DNA from: an uncultured Bacilli bacterium
GTDB lineage: Bacteria; Bacillota_I; Bacilli_A; RF39; UBA660
Length of the DNA stretch: 6,979 nucleotides
Reading direction: 5' to 3'
NCBI GenBank assembly: GCA_947589695.1
Contig: CANQBY010000064.1
Coordinates: 1-6,979, forward strand
This document shows positions 5,615 through 6,979 of this stretch, piece by piece. The position numbers and the translations under genes were made by a program. Positions within the stretch are counted from its first letter, which is position 1, and the number at the start of each line of letters is the position of its first letter. Under the pieces are notes generated by a model, which saw nothing but the letters and a program-made list of their open reading frames with translations, was not told the origin of the DNA and searched no databases.

Positions 5615-5645
5615 CATATAAATTGACTTTAATTTGTAAAACTAT

Positions 5646-5771
5646 TTAATTATAGAACTCTTTATATAATATATTTCCTTTTTCAATTATCTCTCTTATT
5701 TTGGATTCTTCTATTTGTAATTCTTCACTTATTCTCGTTCTCGCAATATTACTATTACATTGTTTTATCAT
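5646..5771 (-). CDS. Small unrecognised reading frame (41 codons), possible gene remnant
   Basis: ATG at 5771 to TAA at 5646-5648 encodes a charged, helix-prone peptide (MIKQCNSNIARTRISEELQIEESKIREIIEKGNILYKEFYN, given here in pieces: first MIKQCNSNIARTRISEEL, then QIEESKIREIIEKG, then NILYKEFYN). The middle has the look of a helix-turn-helix fragment. The frame stays open upstream to a GTG at 5801 inside a palindrome. The ribosome site is poor (AGG nine bases before the ATG). A good terminator lies about 30 bases downstream, which favours a transcribed unit. I do not recognise the protein; it may be a small regulator or the decayed tail of a longer gene. Confidence 0.3.
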   Translation of the reverse strand: MIKQCNSNIARTRISEELQIEESKIREIIEKGNILYKEFYN

Positions 5772-5791
5772 ATTTTTGCCTAAAAGCAAAT

Positions 5792-5828
5792 AAAAATGCA
5801 CAATATTTTAATAAAATTGTGCATTTTT
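5792..5828. terminator. Perfect 13-base inverted repeat, bidirectional terminator or operator
   Basis: AAAAATGCACAAT (5792-5804) and ATTGTGCATTTTT (5816-5828) with an 11-base loop. On either strand the stem ends in a T-run, as in a bidirectional terminator. It lies in front of the small frame at 5646-5771, so an attenuator or operator role is also possible. An 11-codon frame (ATG at 5843, TAA at 5808-5810) ends in its loop but has no ribosome site. Confidence 0.5.
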
Positions 5829-5847
5829 CTCTTTTTCTGACATATTT

Positions 5848-5864
5848 TGCACAATATTTGTGCA
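5848..5864. repeat. Second TGCACAA palindrome
   Basis: TGCACAA-TAT-TTGTGCA, 7-base arms with a three-base centre, 46 bases from the centre of the first palindrome. The half-site TGCACAA thus occurs four times within 73 bases. The short centre and lack of a U-tract suggest a protein-binding site rather than a terminator. Confidence 0.4.
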
Positions 5865-5980
5865 TTTTATTGTTTTTTATATTTCTCAGTATAAACATAA
5901 TTTTTAAAGTTAATATACATTACTTATCAATAAACTTTTTTAAACATAAGTGTTCTTAATTAAATATTATAAATTAAGAT
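5865..5980. other. AT-rich intergenic stretch with no clear gene
   Basis: I see no reading frame or structured RNA here. A possible minus-strand -10, TATACT at 5893-5888, would start transcription near 5881 and read into the TGCACAA palindromes and the small frame at 5646-5771; it lacks a good -35. Confidence 0.3.
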
Positions 5981-6080
5981 AAACAAAAACGGAGCCTCGC
6001 GGCTCCTTCAGGGGGTTTTGGTTGACTTCACTTTCACACAAAGTCGTAAAAGTGAACTCGGACATGACGTTTATCATGTC
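5981..6080 (-). ncRNA. Orphan structured small RNA, about 100 bases, with own promoter and terminator
   Basis: Non-coding RNA candidate read on the minus strand from about 6080. Stem 1: GACATGA (6080-6074), loop TAAACG, TCATGTC (6067-6061), perfect. Stem 2: TTCACTTT (6056-6049) with AAAGTGAA (6034-6027), 14-base loop; GACTT in that loop (6045-6041) can instead pair with AAGTC (6028-6024), so two conformations or a small pseudoknot are possible. A C-rich unpaired stretch follows (6023-6007, AACCAAAACCCCC). Stem 3 is the terminator (6006-5991) with a GCGA tetraloop and a U-tract. A consensus promoter places the start at the first base of stem 1. No reading frame of note is inside. The C-run could pair with G-rich ribosome sites, as in other Bacillota trans-acting small RNAs (inference). 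I do not match it to tmRNA, 6S, SRP RNA, RNase P or a riboswitch known to me. Confidence 0.7.
5985..6006 (-). terminator. Intrinsic terminator of the small RNA
   Basis: GGAGCC (6006-6001), loop GCGA, GGCTCC (5996-5991), then GTTTTTG on the minus strand. The GNRA loop closed by C-G and the all-GC-rich stem make this the strongest hairpin in the window. It may also serve recG, which has no other terminator before it. Confidence 0.85.
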
Positions 6081-6086
6081 ATATTA

Positions 6087-6115
6087 ATGATATAAAATAT
6101 TTTGAGTTTTGTCAA
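6087..6115 (-). promoter_or_regulatory. Consensus sigma-A promoter of the small RNA
   Basis: TTGACA (6115-6110), 17-base spacer, TATCAT (6092-6087) on the minus strand. The -35 is a perfect match, the spacing ideal and the -10 matches five of six. Transcription would start at about 6080, the first base of stem 1. It begins 20 bases after the recG stop, and no reading frame with a ribosome site follows, which supports a dedicated RNA promoter. Confidence 0.75.
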
Positions 6116-6135
6116 TTGTTATTTGTTAAATTTTT

Positions 6136-6979
6136 TTAATTTAAACGATCTAGTTCTTTAATAATTTTATGATACGATAAATTATTTTTATATTCGCCAG
6201 TATTTATATATTCGGCACTATCATTTTTAGCTTGCATTAAAATTTTAGCGTCAGTTTTTAAATTAGCAAGTTTAAAGGTTTTAACACCACTTTGGCGAAT
6301 ACCAAATAAATCTCCTTCGCCACGAAGTTCTAAATCTTTTTCCGAAATGTAAAAGCCATCATTACTTTCCTCTAGGACTTTTAAGCGATCAATTTCTTTA
6401 TCACAAATGAGATAACAATAACTATCTAGAGAGTTACGTCCGACTCGACCGCGAAGTTGGTGAAGAGTAGCAAGGCCAAAACGATCAGCGTCAAATATGA
6501 CCATGACAGTCGCATTTTTAACATCAACTCCCACTTCAATAACGGTGGTGGAAATTAAAATTTTGGTTATATTTTCTTTGAAACGATTCATGATGGCGTC
6601 TTTTTCTTTTTGTTTTAATTTACCATGTAAGATTTCAATAGGAATTTTATGTTGATAGGCCATATTAAATTTAGATTTTAGGGTTTCAACACTTTTTAAA
6701 TCTAGTTCTTCGTTATCATCTATTAGACTGGCCACAACATAAACTTGATGACCATTTTTGATTTCGGTTAAAATATGATTTAAGACACTTTTTAGTTCGG
6801 TATATTTTTTTACTTTGGTTATAATTTCTTTACGACCACCAGGCTTATGCGTAATAAAAGAAACATCTAAATCACCATAAATCGTTAGGGCATAACTCCG
6901 AGGAATAGGGGTTGCACTCATATATAAAGCATCAGGCATCTCCCCTTTACTTTTTAAGATTTCTCTTTGTTTAACTCCA
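6136..6979 (-). CDS. recG: ATP-dependent DNA helicase RecG, C-terminal part (5' end outside window)
   Basis: RecG unwinds and remodels stalled replication forks and Holliday junctions. The window holds the last 280 codons; the frame is open to base 6979, so the ATG at 6939 is internal and not a start. The reading begins in GVKQREILKSKGEMPDALYM, just after the helicase motif II region, then SATPIPRSYALTIYGDLDVS (motif III), VYVVASLIDDNEELDLKSVE (motif IV region), ILISTTVIEVGVDVKNATVM (motif V), FGLATLHQLRGRVGRNSLDS (motif VI) and the RecG-typical DLELRGEGDLFGIRQSG with the C-terminal TRG region. The protein ends about 55 residues after that, as normal for RecG. No frameshift is seen. A full protein would be about 670-690 residues. 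This is the only clear housekeeping gene in the window and marks the border of the accessory region. Confidence 0.97.
   Translation of the reverse strand, partial: GVKQREILKSKGEMPDALYMSATPIPRSYALTIYGDLDVSFITHKPGGRKEIITKVKKYTELKSVLNHILTEIKNGHQVYVVASLIDDNEELDLKSVETLKSKFNMAYQHKIPIEILHGKLKQKEKDAIMNRFKENITKILISTTVIEVGVDVKNATVMVIFDADRFGLATLHQLRGRVGRNSLDSYCYLICDKEIDRLKVLEESNDGFYISEKDLELRGEGDLFGIRQSGVKTFKLANLKTDAKILMQAKNDSAEYINTGEYKNNLSYHKIIKELDRLN

Noticed and set aside
5981..6080. tracrRNA or transposon-associated guide RNA reading of the small RNA
   Set aside because: Multiple hairpins and a terminator are reminiscent of these RNAs, but there is no CRISPR repeat, cas gene, TnpB/IscB-like gene or transposon end in the window, and nothing to act as an anti-repeat partner.
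6940..6979. A start for the helicase frame at the ATG at 6939
   Set aside because: The frame remains open to the window edge and those 13 codons fit RecG, so the ATG is internal.

Overview
The window is an AT-rich stretch (about 30% G+C by eye) in which every convincing gene lies on the minus strand. Tryptophan is encoded by TGG, and the stops I read are TAA or TAG. Together with AGGAG-type ribosome sites, extended -10 promoters, XRE regulators carrying membrane segments, a DUF4097 protein and a recG end, this points to a low-GC Bacillota genome, possibly one of the small-genome uncultured gut Bacilli near the Mollicutes but using the standard genetic code. No mobile element, CRISPR array, tRNA or rRNA was seen.

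Layout in the direction of transcription (high to low coordinates). (1) 6136-6979 is the C-terminal part of the RecG helicase, cut by the window edge. (2) A strong promoter starts about 20 bases after the recG stop and fires into a roughly 100-base structured RNA with its own terminator (5981-6080); I do not recognise it as a known RNA family. (3) 5646-5865 holds two TGCACAA palindromes and a 41-codon reading frame of unknown status. (4) 5083-5538 is an ElaA-type GNAT acetyltransferase. (5) 3746-4897 is a membrane-tethered XRE regulator with an extracytoplasmic DUF4825 domain, preceded by TGTTAAA inverted repeats. (6) 2950-3597 and 2073-2960 form an overlapping two-gene operon: an XRE regulator with four membrane segments, then a membrane-anchored DUF4097 beta-solenoid protein. 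(7) 1502-1981 is a small lipoprotein. (8) 854-1360 is a second, shorter XRE/membrane protein that shares its N-terminus and 5' leader with the gene at 3746-4897. (9) 1-634 is an aldo/keto reductase with an unusual membrane-anchored N-terminal extension, cut by the window edge.

The common theme of the accessory region (1-5538) is the cell envelope. Three regulators carry an N-terminal DNA-binding domain and a membrane-spanning C-terminal part, and next to them are three anchored or exported proteins: the DUF4097 solenoid, the lipoprotein and the anchored reductase. It is reasonable, but inferred, that the tethered XRE proteins sense membrane or envelope state and control themselves and their neighbours. 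Most units have their own extended -10 promoter, and two near-identical terminator hairpins sit directly against such promoters. The observations most worth following are the orphan small RNA, the domain fusion with a possible internal start in the reductase gene, and the alternating Tyr/Cys ladder in the DUF4097 repeats.
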